Source of the DNA: Melastoma dodecandrum
Taxonomy: Eukaryota > Streptophyta > Magnoliopsida > Myrtales > Melastomataceae
DNA: 64,000 bases
NCBI GenBank assembly: GCA_029817715.1
Contig: JARUPY010000414.1
Coordinates: 1 to 64,000, forward strand
Direction: 5' to 3'
The notes under the pieces were generated by a model that saw only the letters and a program-made list of their open reading frames with translations, was not told where the DNA came from and did not search any database. The position numbers and the translations under genes are program-made. This document shows positions 44,226-53,876 of the stretch, piece by piece. Position 1 is the stretch's first letter. The number at the start of each line of letters is the position of its first letter.

Positions 44226-44483
44226 TCAGCGGCCGGAGCCGGAGTAGGGGAGCAGGGCCATCTCACGGGCGTTCTTCACGGCACGGGCGATGAGGCGCTG
44301 CTCCTGGACGGAGACGCCGGTGATGCGACGGGCACGGATCTTGCCGCGCTCCGAGATGAACTTGCGCAGGGTGGCGACGTCCTTGTAGTCGATCACCCCG
44401 ACCTTGATGCGCTTCGCGGGAGCGACGGCCTTCCCGGCCTTGCCCCTCGGCTTGCGGCTGTCGCCGCGCGACTTGCCAGCCAT
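44226..44483 (-). CDS. rpsR: 30S ribosomal protein S18
   Basis: The 85 residues read [20 protein letters not shown] and [20 protein letters not shown], the S18 core. There is no N-terminal cysteine pair, so this is a zinc-independent form. The 16-bp gap to rplI and 47-bp gap to ssb fit one operon. Confidence 0.96.
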   Translation of the reverse strand: MAGKSRGDSRKPRGKAGKAVAPAKRIKVGVIDYKDVATLRKFISERGKIRARRITGVSVQEQRLIARAVKNAREMALLPYSGSGR

Positions 44484-44530
44484 TTCGTTGTCCTTACGTC
44501 AGAAGAAAGTTGTTGGGAGAGGAGGGAGAC

Positions 44531-45067
44531 CTAGAAGGGGGTCTCGTCGTCGTAGGCGCCCGGGGTGCTCCAGCCGTCGTTGCCGCCGCCGCTCGACGAG
44601 CCGCCGGAGGGTGCGCCCCACGGGTCGTCCTGCGGAGCCGACTGCGGCCGACCGCCACCGTTGCCGCCGCCGACCTGGCCGCGTCCACCGCCGCCGCCCC
44701 CACCGCTGGTGCGGGTGACCTGCGCGGTCGCGTACCGGAGCGAGGGGCCGATCTCGTCGACCTCCAGCTCGATCGAGGTCCGGTTCTGGCCCTCGCGGTC
44801 CTGGTAGGAGCGCTGCTTGAGGCGACCGGTCACGATGACCCGGGAGCCCTTGGTCAGCGAGCCGGCGACGTGCTCGGCGAAGTCGCGCCACACGCTCGCG
44901 CGGAGGAACAGCGCCTCGCCGTCCTTCCACTCGTTGCTCGCGCGGTCGAAGCTGCGCGGCGTCGAGGCGATCGTGAAGTTCGCGACCGCGAGCCCGTTCT
45001 GCGTGTACCGCAGCTCCGGGTCGGCGGTCAGGTTGCCGACGACCGTGATGATGGTCTCGCCTGCCAC
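44531..45067 (-). CDS. ssb: single-stranded DNA-binding protein
   Basis: The OB fold occupies residues 1-115 ([60 protein letters not shown]). A glycine-rich linker follows, and the acidic C-terminal tip DDETPF that contacts partner proteins. The start is a GTG at 45065-45067. Length 178 residues. Confidence 0.96.
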   Translation of the reverse strand: MAGETIITVVGNLTADPELRYTQNGLAVANFTIASTPRSFDRASNEWKDGEALFLRASVWRDFAEHVAGSLTKGSRVIVTGRLKQRSYQDREGQNRTSIELEVDEIGPSLRYATAQVTRTSGGGGGGGRGQVGGGNGGGRPQSAPQDDPWGAPSGGSSSGGGNDGWSTPGAYDDETPF

Positions 45068-45073
45068 GGCCGA

Positions 45074-45484
45074 CTACCTCGCGGCGGCGGCCGGACGCGG
45101 GGCGCGGGGACCGCGCGAACCGCGGTCGGGGCGCTCGCTGCGCTCGGGGCGGGGCTCACCGGCGTTGTCGTTCGGCTTGCCGATCTGGGCGACGGCCTCG
45201 TCGGCGCGCAGCACCTTCGTGCGCAGCACCGCCTCGGACAGGCCCAGCTGCCGGTCGAGCTCCTGCGTGGCCTCGCTCGTCGCGGTCAGGTTGACGACGG
45301 CGTAGATGCCCTCGGTGTGCTTCTTGATCTCGTACGCCAGCCGGCGACGGCCCCACAGGTCGACGTTGTCGACCGTGCCACCGCTTTCGCGGATGACACC
45401 GAGGAACCGGTCCAGACTGGGCGCGACCGTCCGCTCGTCGATGCTCGGGTCAAGGATGACCATGAGCTCGTACTTCTGCGTCAC
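45074..45484 (-). CDS. rpsF: 30S ribosomal protein S6
   Basis: The 136 residues begin [20 protein letters not shown] from a GTG at 45482-45484, then [20 protein letters not shown] and [21 protein letters not shown] basic disordered tail follows. First gene of the operon. Its leader holds small hairpins that could be autoregulatory. Confidence 0.96.
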   Translation of the reverse strand: MTQKYELMVILDPSIDERTVAPSLDRFLGVIRESGGTVDNVDLWGRRRLAYEIKKHTEGIYAVVNLTATSEATQELDRQLGLSEAVLRTKVLRADEAVAQIGKPNDNAGEPRPERSERPDRGSRGPRAPRPAAAAR

Positions 45485-45609
45485 TACCCCACCTCCTCTG
45501 GTCTCAGCGGCCACGGTCTGTCCGTGGCAGGAGGGTGTGAACCGTGCCGCGGGCACGACGGACGTGCCCGGGCAACCGCAACAGCCTAGCTCATCCGTGA
45601 TGGGTGGGG
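45485..45609 (-). promoter_or_regulatory. rpsF leader region with hairpins
   Basis: On the minus-strand transcript CGGGCACG and CGTGCCCG (45563-45570 and 45550-45557) form a stem about 65 bases before the rpsF start, and CCACGG/CCGTGG (about 45509-45525) a second. The S6:S18 complex controls this operon in many bacteria through a leader stem. Whether this stem is that element is not clear from the sequence. Confidence 0.3.
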
Positions 45610-47037
45610 TCAGGACCGGGACGCCCACCACTCCAGAAGCCGGCGCTCGGCCTCCTCCTGCCCGAGCGGGCCCTCCTCCATCCGGAGGTCCAGGAGGTAC
45701 CGGTACGCGGCGCCCACCTCCGGGCCCGGCTTCACGGCGAGGATGCGCATGATCGCCTCGCCGTCGAGGTCCGGGCGGATCGCGTCCAGCTCCTCTTGGT
45801 CGCGGAGCGCGGCGATGCGGTCCTCGAGATCCTGGTACGCGGCCGCGAGGCGCTTCGCCTTCCGCTCGTTCCTCGTCGTCACGTCGGCGCGGGTGAGGAT
45901 GTGCAGCTGCGGCAGCAGGTCGCCCGCGTCGCGGACGTACCGGCGGACGGCGGAGTCCGTCCAGCGACCCTCGCCGTACCCGAAGAAGCGCTGATGCAGC
46001 TCGATCAGCTTCGCGATCCGGTCGATCTCGGTGTTCGGGAACCGGAGGGCCTTCAGGCGCTTCCGCGCGAGCTTCGCGCCGACGACGTCGTGGTGGTGGA
46101 ACGTCACGACCCCGCCCGCCTCGAAGCGGCGCGTGGCGGGCTTGCCGATGTCGTGCAGGAGGGCCGCGATCCGCAGCACCACGTCGGGCGCCTCGCCCGG
46201 GAACCGCTCGTGCTCCAGGTCGATCGCCTGCTGCAGCACCTGCAGGCTGTGCTGGTACACGTCCTTGTGCCGGTGCTCGCCGTCCCGCGTCAGCCGGAGG
46301 GCGGGCAGCTCCGGCAGCACCCGCTCCGCCAGCCCGGTGTCGACGAGCAGCTCGAGGCCCTCGGTCGGGTGGTCGGTCGAGACGAGCTTGACCAGCTCCT
46401 CCCGCACCCGCTCCGCCGAGACCACGTCGATCCTCGGTGCGAGCGCGATCATCGCGCGGCGCCCCTCCTCGTCGAGCTCGAACCCGAGCTGGGCGGTGAA
46501 CCGCGCCGCCCGCAGCATTCGGAGCGGGTCCTCGTCGAAGGACTCGACGGCCGGCGACGGGGTCGTCAGCCGCCGGTCCAGGATCGCGGCGATGCCCTCG
46601 GTGGGGTCGACGATCGCGAGCGACGGCAGCCGCACCGCGATCGCGTTGACGGTGAAGTCCCGGCGCCGGAGGTCGCCGTCGAGGGTGTCGCCGAACACCA
46701 CCGCCGGCTTGCGGGAGGACGGGACGTAGGCGTCCTGCCGGTACGTCGTGACCTCGACCTGGTCCCCCGCGACCCGCACGGCGACGGTGCCGAACGCCCG
46801 GCCCACGTCCCACAGCGCGGACGCGATCGGGCCGAGCACCGCGATCGACTCCTCCGGTCGCGCGGACGTCGTGAGATCGAGGTCGGCGGCGCTCCTGCCG
46901 ATCAGCGCGTCGCGCACGGGACCGCCGACGAGGGCGATCTCCTGCCCGGCCGCGGTGTAGGCGGCGACGACCCGCTGGATCGATTCCCGCTCCGCCATCG
47001 CGGTCAGCCGCGGCAGGGCTGCGGCCACGGGATGCAT
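45610..47037 (-). CDS. pcnA: CCA tRNA nucleotidyltransferase / poly(A)-polymerase family, with HD domain
   Basis: Adds or repairs the CCA end of tRNA, needed here since the tRNA gene in this window lacks encoded CCA. The nucleotidyltransferase core reads [20 protein letters not shown] and [12 protein letters not shown] (metal DLD), then [20 protein letters not shown] and [20 protein letters not shown]. An HD domain follows ([32 protein letters not shown]). Length 475 residues from the ATG at 47035-47037. Confidence 0.95.
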   Translation of the reverse strand: MHPVAAALPRLTAMAERESIQRVVAAYTAAGQEIALVGGPVRDALIGRSAADLDLTTSARPEESIAVLGPIASALWDVGRAFGTVAVRVAGDQVEVTTYRQDAYVPSSRKPAVVFGDTLDGDLRRRDFTVNAIAVRLPSLAIVDPTEGIAAILDRRLTTPSPAVESFDEDPLRMLRAARFTAQLGFELDEEGRRAMIALAPRIDVVSAERVREELVKLVSTDHPTEGLELLVDTGLAERVLPELPALRLTRDGEHRHKDVYQHSLQVLQQAIDLEHERFPGEAPDVVLRIAALLHDIGKPATRRFEAGGVVTFHHHDVVGAKLARKRLKALRFPNTEIDRIAKLIELHQRFFGYGEGRWTDSAVRRYVRDAGDLLPQLHILTRADVTTRNERKAKRLAAAYQDLEDRIAALRDQEELDAIRPDLDGEAIMRILAVKPGPEVGAAYRYLLDLRMEEGPLGQEEAERRLLEWWASRS

Positions 47038-47143
47038 GCCCGCCAGCCTAGGGAGGTGGGCGCGGCATCCCCCGGCCGGGGGTGCCCTTCCGTACACTTC
47101 CCCGCATGTCGGAGCCCCCCGTGCGCGTGCCCGGCACCGGTCG

Positions 47144-49174
47144 GTGAGGGTTCGCCGCAACCTCGCGGCCGTGCTCGTCGCGGGGCTCGCGGCCGCCTCC
47201 GCGGTCGTCGGCACCGCCCCGGCCGCGACGGCCGCGACGCCGGTCGCGACGGTCGTCGTCGCCCCGGACGGCGGCGGGATCCTCCAGGCCGGCCACGCCC
47301 TCGGGTTCACCGTCACGATCACCAACACGAGCGGGGCGTCCCTGGCCGACGGCCGGGTCACGGCGTCCCTCGATCCGGCGCCCGTCGCGAGCACCGCGGC
47401 GCTCCTCGACTCGATCGCGAAGCCGCCGGAGGCGCTGCAGGGCTACTCGACGAAGACCACGGGGTCCGTTCCGGCGCTCGCCGCCGGCGGCAGCAGCTCG
47501 CTCCACCTCACGGTGACCGCGGCCGACCTCGCGGGCATCGTCACGAGCGCCAGCGGGGCGCGACGGCTCTACGTGCAGTACGCGCCGCGCCGCGCGGCAC
47601 CGGTGATCGCGGACACCGCGGTGACGCGGATGGCAGCGGGAGCGCCCTCCCTCGGCCTCCGCACGATCATCCCCATCACCGCTCCGGCCGGCACGACCGG
47701 CGTCGTCGACGGGACGCAGCAGCAGCTGCTCGCGGGCCCGGGCGGCGCCTGGTCTCGCGCGCTGCAGGCGGCCGAGGCGGAGCCGACCGCCGCCGTCGCC
47801 CTCGATCCCGCCGTGATCGCATCCATCCGGCTCGCCGGCAGCAGCGCGCCGCAGGACGCGCAGGACCTGCTCGCCCGGCTCGCGAACCTGCCGAACCAGT
47901 TCCTCCGGCTGCCGTACGCGGACCCGGACACCACGCTGGCGCACGCCGCCGGGGTGCGGTCCACGCTCGATGCGACCAGCCTCGCGGGCGTGACGGTCGC
48001 CGCACCGACCACCGGCCCCACGCCCGCGCCGACCGCGACGGCCGGCACGACCACCCCGTCGTTCGCGGCGCTCACGGTATGGAACTGGTCGCTCCAGGAC
48101 TTCGCGTGGCCGGTGCCGCACACGGCCGGATCCGCGGACCTCGCCGCCTACACCGCGGCGAAGGACCGGGTGCTCCTCTCGTCCGACGACGTCCTGGACA
48201 CGCCCGCACGGCTCCAGGCGGGTCCGCTCGCCCGCGTCGACGGCGCACAGGCGCTCATCGCCGACGCCACGGTGTCATCGCTGCTCGCATCGGCGTCGGC
48301 CGGCACGACGGGCGGTGCCGCGGCGCTCGCGAACCTTCACGGGCGTCCTGGCGACCGCGGCCGTCTCGCGGCAGACGACCGGGTTCCTCGCGGCGGTCGG
48401 GAGGAACGACGCCACGGCGGGTCTCCAGCGCGCGCTCCGGCTGCTCGGCGGCCAGGCGTGGGTGCGGAACGTCGCCGTGGCCGATCTCGGCACGGCGACG
48501 ACCGCCCCGACGGTGGGGCTGCGATCGCACACCGTCCCCGCGGCACAGGTCTCGACGGCGAGGACGCTGATCGCAGGCGAGAAGCAGGTCCACGCGCTCG
48601 GCTCCGCGGTGCTCGGGAACGCGGACGTCGTGACGGCGCCGCAGCACCTCGCGCTCCTCGGGGCGCTGTCGACCGCCTGGCAGTGCGGACCCGGCCGGCT
48701 GGGCCTCGGCCACGAGCACGGTCGAGCAGGGGTTCGACCGCCGAGGTCCGGAAGGTCTACGTGCCACCCGGCGCGGACAGCAACGCGATCGGGACCGACG
48801 GGCACCTGCTCGTCACGGTCCGGAACGATCTGGCGGTCCCGGTCCGGGTCGTCATCCGCCCCTCGGTCAGCAACGGCCGGCTGCAGTTCCCGGGCTCGTC
48901 CGGCGTCCCGGTCACGGTGCCGGCGGGCGCGAGCAGCAGCGGCAGGCTCGCGTTCCGGTCGATCACGAACGGCAGCACCGACGTGACGCTCACCCTCGAG
49001 ACCGCCTCGGGCGTCCAGATCGGCCACTCCGTCGTCCGCGCAGTCACCGTCAGCGCCGGCTTCGACACGATCGTGGCCGTCGTGCTGCTCTCGGCGCTCG
49101 GGCTGCTCCTGGCGCTCGGCGTCTACCGGAACGTGAAGCGCCGTCGCCAGCCTCGCTCGACGGCCGCCGCATGA
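47144..49174 (+). CDS. secreted/membrane-anchored DUF6049-like protein, several frameshifts
   Basis: Large extracellular protein next to murJ in many actinobacteria, function unknown. A signal peptide is at 47150-47230 (NLAAVLVAGLAAASAVVGTA). It then reads HALGFTVTITNTSGASLADG, ALDPAVIASIRLAGSS, LPYADPDTTLAHAAGV and FAWPVPHTAGSADLAAYTAA. An extra C in 48334-48335 and at least one more indel near 48690-48750 break the frame. The C-terminal part has GTDGHLLVTVRNDLAVPVRV and a final membrane helix (FDTIVAVVLLSALGLLLALG) with a basic tail. About 676 residues corrected. Its stop overlaps the murJ start. An upstream 13-codon ORF (47106-47147) may be its displaced beginning. Confidence 0.75.
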   Translation: MRVRRNLAAVLVAGLAAASAVVGTAPAATAATPVATVVVAPDGGGILQAGHALGFTVTITNTSGASLADGRVTASLDPAPVASTAALLDSIAKPPEALQGYSTKTTGSVPALAAGGSSSLHLTVTAADLAGIVTSASGARRLYVQYAPRRAAPVIADTAVTRMAAGAPSLGLRTIIPITAPAGTTGVVDGTQQQLLAGPGGAWSRALQAAEAEPTAAVALDPAVIASIRLAGSSAPQDAQDLLARLANLPNQFLRLPYADPDTTLAHAAGVRSTLDATSLAGVTVAAPTTGPTPAPTATAGTTTPSFAALTVWNWSLQDFAWPVPHTAGSADLAAYTAAKDRVLLSSDDVLDTPARLQAGPLARVDGAQALIADATVSSLLASASAGTTGGAAALANLHGRPGDRGRLAADDRVPRGGREERRHGGSPARAPAARRPGVGAERRRGRSRHGDDRPDGGAAIAHRPRGTGLDGEDADRRREAGPRARLRGARERGRRDGAAAPRAPRGAVDRLAVRTRPAGPRPRARSSRGSTAEVRKVYVPPGADSNAIGTDGHLLVTVRNDLAVPVRVVIRPSVSNGRLQFPGSSGVPVTVPAGASSSGRLAFRSITNGSTDVTLTLETASGVQIGHSVVRAVTVSAGFDTIVAVVLLSALGLLLALGVYRNVKRRRQPRSTAAA

Positions 49175-50769
49175 GCTCCGGACTGGGCCGCGCGAGCGCG
49201 CTGCTCGCCTCCGGCACGATCGTCTCCCGCGTGCTCGGGTTCGCGCGCACGATCCTGCTCACCGTCGTGCTGAGCGGCCAGAGCACGGTCATCGGCAACG
49301 CCCTGACGCTGTCGAACCAGATGCCGATGAGCCTCTACGCGATCATCGGTGGCGGCCTCATCAGCGCGGTCCTCGTCCCCCAGACGATCCGTGCGAGCCG
49401 CGGCGCCGACGGCGGCGCCGCGTACATCAACAAGCTCGTCACGATCGCGATCGTCGCGATCGGCGGGCTGACCGTCCTCCTCACGATCGCTGCGCCGCTG
49501 CTGATGCGGCTGACGGTCAGCGACCCGAAGACCTACGCGGTGGCGGTGCCGTTCGCCTACTGGTCCATGCCCCAGATCTTCTTCCTCGGCATGTACGCGG
49601 TGCTGGGAGAGGTGCTGAACGCCCGCAAGCGGTTCGGTGCCTACACCTGGGCGCCGGTGGCGAACAACGTCGTCGCGCTCGCGACGCTCGGGCTGTTCCT
49701 CGCGGTGTTCTCGCCGGTCGCGGCGACCCGGACGACCCCGTTGCCGATGGCGCAGACCGTCGTACTCGCCGGAGGCGTCACGCTCGGGCTCGCCGTGCAG
49801 GCCCTGACGCTCGCGCTCGTGTGGCGACGAGCGGGCCTCCGGTTCCGCCCGGACTTCCGCTGGCGGGGCGTCGGACTGCGCGCCACGGGGCAGGCGGCGG
49901 GCTGGACGTTCGCGATGCTCGTGCTCACGCAGGCCGCGGGCTTCCTGCAGAGCTTCATCGCCAGCAGCGCGAGCGCCCTCGGCACCGCGTCGAGCTTCGC
50001 GCTGTCCAACGCGTGGCTGCTGTTCATGCTGCCGCACTCGATCATCACCGTGTCGCTCGCGACCGTGTTCTACCCGCGGATGAGCGAGCACGCCGCCGAG
50101 GGCGACACCGCGGCGGTCCGCGACGACCTCAGCACGGCGCTCCGGACCGTGCTCTTCGCGATCGGCCTCGCCGCGGCCGTCCTGCTCGCCGCGGCGCTCC
50201 CGGTGAGCGCCATCTTCAGCCACTCGACGGCGGAGGCGCAGGCGACCGCACCCGTGCTGATCGCGTACGTGCTCGGGCTGCTGCCGTTCACAGCCCTCTA
50301 CCTGGTGCAGCGCGGCTTCTACGCGCTCGCCGACACGCGCACGCCGTTCCGGTTCACGATCGCGCAGCTGCTCGTCGTCGTACCCGGCATGCTGCTCTGC
50401 TGGCTGCTGCCGCCCGCGTGGATCGCGCCCGGCATCGCGCTGGTGATCTCGATCGGCGGCACGGTGCAACTGATCGTCGCCGTGGTGCTCCTGCGCCGCC
50501 GACTCGGACGGCTGCTCGACCCGTTCCTCGCGGCCACGATCCGTCGCGTCGCGACCGCGGGCATCCCCGCCCTCGCGGTCGGCGTCGGCGTCCTCGCCGT
50601 GATCGGCGGGTTCGGCGGCGGCTGGACGACGACGCGAGCGGGCGGGGCGGCGGCCGCGGTGCTGATCGCGGTCGTCTGCACCCTCGTCTACGCGGGCGTG
50701 ATGACTGCCCTCCGGGCCCCGGAGATCCGCCTCGCGACGACCCTCGTCCGCTCCCGCCTCGGCCGCTGA
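49171..50769 (+). CDS. murJ: lipid II flippase MurJ
   Basis: Moves the peptidoglycan precursor lipid II across the membrane. The 532-residue protein has 14 helices and reads GTIVSRVLGFARTILLTVVL, MSLYAIIGGGLISAVLVPQT and WSMPQIFFLGMYAVLGEVLN. Later segments are FMLPHSIITVSLATVFYPRM and QRGFYALADTRTPF, all MurJ/MviN family landmarks. There is no cytoplasmic pseudokinase extension as in mycobacteria. The ATG overlaps the previous stop. A family B palindrome begins on the last base pair of its stop codon. Confidence 0.94.
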   Translation: MSSGLGRASALLASGTIVSRVLGFARTILLTVVLSGQSTVIGNALTLSNQMPMSLYAIIGGGLISAVLVPQTIRASRGADGGAAYINKLVTIAIVAIGGLTVLLTIAAPLLMRLTVSDPKTYAVAVPFAYWSMPQIFFLGMYAVLGEVLNARKRFGAYTWAPVANNVVALATLGLFLAVFSPVAATRTTPLPMAQTVVLAGGVTLGLAVQALTLALVWRRAGLRFRPDFRWRGVGLRATGQAAGWTFAMLVLTQAAGFLQSFIASSASALGTASSFALSNAWLLFMLPHSIITVSLATVFYPRMSEHAAEGDTAAVRDDLSTALRTVLFAIGLAAAVLLAAALPVSAIFSHSTAEAQATAPVLIAYVLGLLPFTALYLVQRGFYALADTRTPFRFTIAQLLVVVPGMLLCWLLPPAWIAPGIALVISIGGTVQLIVAVVLLRRRLGRLLDPFLAATIRRVATAGIPALAVGVGVLAVIGGFGGGWTTTRAGGAAAAVLIAVVCTLVYAGVMTALRAPEIRLATTLVRSRLGR

Positions 50770-50876
50770 GCACCACAGCAGGAAGAATCGAGTCCGTCAG
50801 CAGGAAGAATGCACGACGGCAGGAAGAACCAGCCCGTTTCTTCCTGCCCTAGCGAGTTCTTCCTGCTTTCGTGCTC
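50768..50876. repeat. intergenic palindrome, family B (AGCAGGAAGAA units)
   Basis: Forward units AGCAGGAAGAA lie at 50778-50788, 50799-50809 and (GGCAGGAAGAA) 50818-50828. Inverted units TTCTTCCTGCC (50838-50848) and TTCTTCCTGCT (50857-50867) complete stems, and GAGCAC (50768-50773) pairs with GTGCTC (50871-50876) at the ends. The first bases overlap the murJ stop codon. Closely related to 23561-23670 and more distantly to 52431-52505. Confidence 0.92.
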
Positions 50877-50955
50877 GGAGCGGCGGCGCGCGCGGAGCAG
50901 GAATAGGCGCCAGGCGGTTACCGTTTCACACCCCGTGGATGTCAAGGAGCGAGAC

Positions 50956-51988
50956 ATGCGTCAGGTCATCATCATCGGCTCGGGCCCCGCGGGGTACACG
51001 GCCGCGATCTACGCCGCGCGCGCCCAGCTCGAGCCGCTGCTGATCGCGTCGTCGGTCGAGGCCGGCGGAGAGCTGGTCAACACCACCGAGGTGGAGAACT
51101 TCCCCGGCTTCCCCGAGGGGATCATGGGCCCGGACCTGATGGAGAACATGCGGCTCCAGGCCGAGAAGTTCGGCACGGAGATCGTGCTGGAGGACGCGAC
51201 CGCGGTCGAGCTCGACGGCGACGTCAAGCGCGTCCACGTCGGCGAGGGCAAGTCCCACAAGGTCTACGAGGCGCTCACGGTCATCGTCGCGAGCGGCTCC
51301 GCCTACCGGAAGCTCGGCGTCGCCGGCGAGGAGCGCCTCTCCGGTCACGGCGTCCTCGTGGTGCGCGACCTGCGACGGCTTCTTCTACCGCGGCAAGGAG
51401 ATCGCCGTCGTCGGGGGCGGCGATTCGGCCATCGAGGAGGCCACCTTCCTCACGAAGTTCGCGTCGAAGGTGCACCTGATCCACCGCGGCGACTCGCTGC
51501 GCGCCTCGAAGATCATGCAGGACCGCGCGTTCGCGGACCCGAAGATCGAGTTCCAGTGGAACGCGACGGTCGACGAGATCAAGGGCGACGGCCTCGTGAA
51601 CGGCGTCACGCTCGCCTCGACCAACGGCGGCGAGGACACGCACCTGCCGCTCGACGGCGTCTTCATCGCGATCGGCAACGACCCGCGCACGGACCTCGTC
51701 AAGGACGTCCTCGAGCTCACCCCCGAGGGCACGATCAAGGTCGACGGCAGGTCCTCCCGGACCTCCCTCCCCGGCGTCTTCGCCGCGGGCGACGTGATCG
51801 ACCCGACCTACCGGCAGGCCATCACGGCGGCAGGTTCCGGCACCGTCGCTGCGCTCGACGCGGAGCACTACCTGGCGGCCCTCCCTTTGGACCTGCTCTC
51901 CCAGGCGCGCGGTGACAGCACCCCCGGCGAGTCCCCGGCATCCGGCGCGACGTTCACGCCGGACGGCGAACTGGTCGGCCGGGCGTAG
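50956..51988 (+). CDS. trxB: thioredoxin-disulfide reductase, one-base insertion
   Basis: NADPH-dependent flavoenzyme that keeps thioredoxin reduced. The FAD motif reads VIIIGSGPAGYTAAIYAARA, then VVEN-like TTEVENFPGFPEGIMGPDL. Removing one C in 51354-51355 restores GHGVSWCATCDGFFYRGK with the redox CATC pair, then the NADPH motif AVVGGGDSAIEEATFL and GVFAAGDVIDPTYRQAITAA. Corrected length is 343 residues. The ATG at 50956 follows AAGGAG. Forms a unit with trxA, 51 bp downstream. Confidence 0.95.
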
Positions 51989-52039
51989 AGTTCCCCCTCG
52001 TCCCTTCCTCTTCATCAGCAAATAGGAGTGATCAGCGCG

Positions 52040-52357
52040 ATGCGCGAAGTGACCGATGCGACCTTCGAGCAGGAGGTCCTCAACTCGGACAAGCCTGTGC
52101 TCGTGGACTTCTGGGCGGCCTGGTGCGGCCCGTGCCGTCGGGTCGGTCCCGTGCTGATGGAGATCGCCGAGGAGAACCCGGACAAGATCTCGATCGTCAA
52201 GCTGAACGTCGACGAGAACCCCGAGACGGCGATGAAGTACCAGATCACCTCCATCCCCGCGATGAAGCTCTACAAGAACGGTGAGGTCGTGAAGACCGTC
52301 ATCGGTGCGAAGCCGAAGCCGGCCATCGAGGCCGACCTCGCTTCCGTCCTGGCCTGA
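52040..52357 (+). CDS. trxA: thioredoxin
   Basis: The 105 residues read [20 protein letters not shown] with the active-site WCGPC, then [20 protein letters not shown] with the cis-proline loop, and [14 protein letters not shown]. The ATG at 52040 has AGGAG eleven bases upstream. A GTG at 52028 would overlap that ribosome site, so I reject it. Confidence 0.96.
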   Translation: MREVTDATFEQEVLNSDKPVLVDFWAAWCGPCRRVGPVLMEIAEENPDKISIVKLNVDENPETAMKYQITSIPAMKLYKNGEVVKTVIGAKPKPAIEADLASVLA

Positions 52358-52430
52358 CAGCCCCCTCCCAGAATCGGCCGTTCCGCCGCACCAGCGGCAG
52401 CACGGATCCAGGGCGGGGGCCAGCACCCCG

Positions 52431-52505
52431 GCAGGACGAATCGCCTTCAGCAGGACGAATCGTGTCTTGGATCCTTCCTGCCCTCGTGCACTCGTCCTGC
52501 TGAAG
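52431..52505. repeat. intergenic palindrome, family B variant (GCAGGACGAATC units)
   Basis: CTTCAGCAGGACGA (52445-52458) and TCGTCCTGCTGAAG (52492-52505) pair perfectly. GCAGGACGAATCG occurs twice on the left (52431 and 52451), and a TTCCTGCC unit lies in the centre. It sits between trxA and the aminotransferase start at 52529. Confidence 0.88.
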
Positions 52506-52528
52506 CACTCCCGCCTAGGACACACGAC

Positions 52529-53842
52529 GTGAGCGACCTCCGCCCGACCGGCACCGACCTCGACCCGTGGCTCGCCACGTACGCCGAGCGAGCTTCGGGG
52601 CTGGCCGCCAGCGAGGTCAGGGCGCTCTTCGCCGTGGCCTCGCGTCCGGAGGTCGTCTCGCTCGCCGGCGGCATGCCGTACGTCCGGGCGATCCCGCGCG
52701 AGCTCGTCGCCGGCGCGATCGACCGCATGCTGCTCACGGACGCGCCCGCCGCGCTCCAGTACGGCTCGGGCCAGGGGCTGCCACGGCTCCGCGAGCACAT
52801 CGTCGAGGTGATGGCGGAGGAGGGCATCAGCGCCTCCGCCGACGACGTCGTCACCACCACCGGATCCCAGCAGGCGATCGACCTCGTCACCAAGCTGTTC
52901 ATCGACCCGGGCGACGTGATCCTCGCCGAGGGCCCCAGCTACGTCGGCGCGCTCGGCGTCTTCAAGTCGTACCAGGCGCAGGTCGTCCACCTGCCGATGG
53001 ACGCGGACGGCCTGGTGCCGGAGGTGCTCGAGGCCGCGATCCTCGAGCAGCGCGCGCTGGGCCGGACCGTGAAGTTCCTCTACACGATCCCGACGTTCCA
53101 CAACCCGGCGGGCATCACCCTGTCGGCGGAGCGCCGCCCCGCCGTCGTCGAGATCTGCTCGCGGCTCGGTGTGCTCATCGTGGAGGACAACCCCTACGGC
53201 CTCCTCTGGTTCGACACCCCGCCCCCTCCGCCGCTCCAGACGCTGAACCCCGACGGGGTCGTGTACCTCGGCTCGTTCTCGAAGACGTTCGCGCCCGGGT
53301 TCCGGGTCGGGTGGGCCGTCGCCCCCCACGCGATCCGCGAGAAGCTCGTGCTCGCGGCGGAGTCGGCGATCCTGTCCCCGTCGTCGTTCAACCACTACCT
53401 GATCTCCGAGTACCTGGAGACGGTGGACTGGCGGGCGCAGATCGGCCGCTTCCGCGACGTCTACCGCGAGCGGCGCGACGCGATGCTGGCAGCGCTGCGG
53501 ACCTCCCTGCCCGGACTCACCTGGAACGAGCCGAACGGCGGCTTCTACATCTGGGTCGGGCTGCCGGAGGAGCTGCACTCGAAGCAGATGCTGCCGCGCG
53601 CGGTCCGCGAGCTGGTCGCGTACACCCCCGGCACCGGGTTCTACGCGGACGGCGGCGGCGGCCGCTAGATGCGGCTCTCGTTCTGCTACCCGACGCCCGC
53701 CGACATCGGGATCGGCATCCAGCGGCTCGCCACCGTCGTGAACGGGGAGCTGGAGCTGGCGCGGGCGTTCGCCGGCACCGGCTCGCTCACGCCGCGCCGG
53801 ACGGGTCGCTCGCTCGGCGCACCGCCGCCCGACCTGCGCTGA
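52529..53842 (+). CDS. PLP-dependent aminotransferase (class I, LysN/PatA-like) with an in-frame TAG
   Basis: Transfers amino groups between amino acids and 2-oxoacids. The protein reads EVVSLAGGMPYVRAIPRELV, ALQYGSGQGLPRLREHIVEV, TIPTFHNPAGITLSAERRPA and the PLP lysine motif VYLGSFSKTFAPGFRVGWAV. A TAG at 53666-53668, after YADGGGGR, interrupts the frame. The same frame then continues MRLSFCYPTPADIGIGIQRL to a TGA at 53840-53842, which is the normal family C-terminus. The uninterrupted frame has 437 codons with the TAG at codon 380. A GTG at 52529 starts it, between a family B palindrome and the ATP-grasp gene. Confidence 0.88.
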
Positions 53843-53876
53843 GCCGGGCCCACCCTCGAGACGAATCGGAATCGAC

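Noticed and set aside
45604..48570. A 988-codon open frame on the plus strand through the CCA-adding enzyme gene
   Set aside because: It is antisense to a clearly conserved gene and rich in arginine, proline and valine, as expected from the reverse of GC-rich codons. No domain is seen.
50768..50876. A short CRISPR array made of AGCAGGAAGAA repeats
   Set aside because: Units are only 11 bases, occur in both orientations, have irregular short spacers, and no cas genes are present. The layout is a palindrome.
53660..53680. TAG as a pyrrolysine codon
   Set aside because: No pyrrolysine machinery or context is seen, and aminotransferases do not use it. Error or nonsense is simpler.
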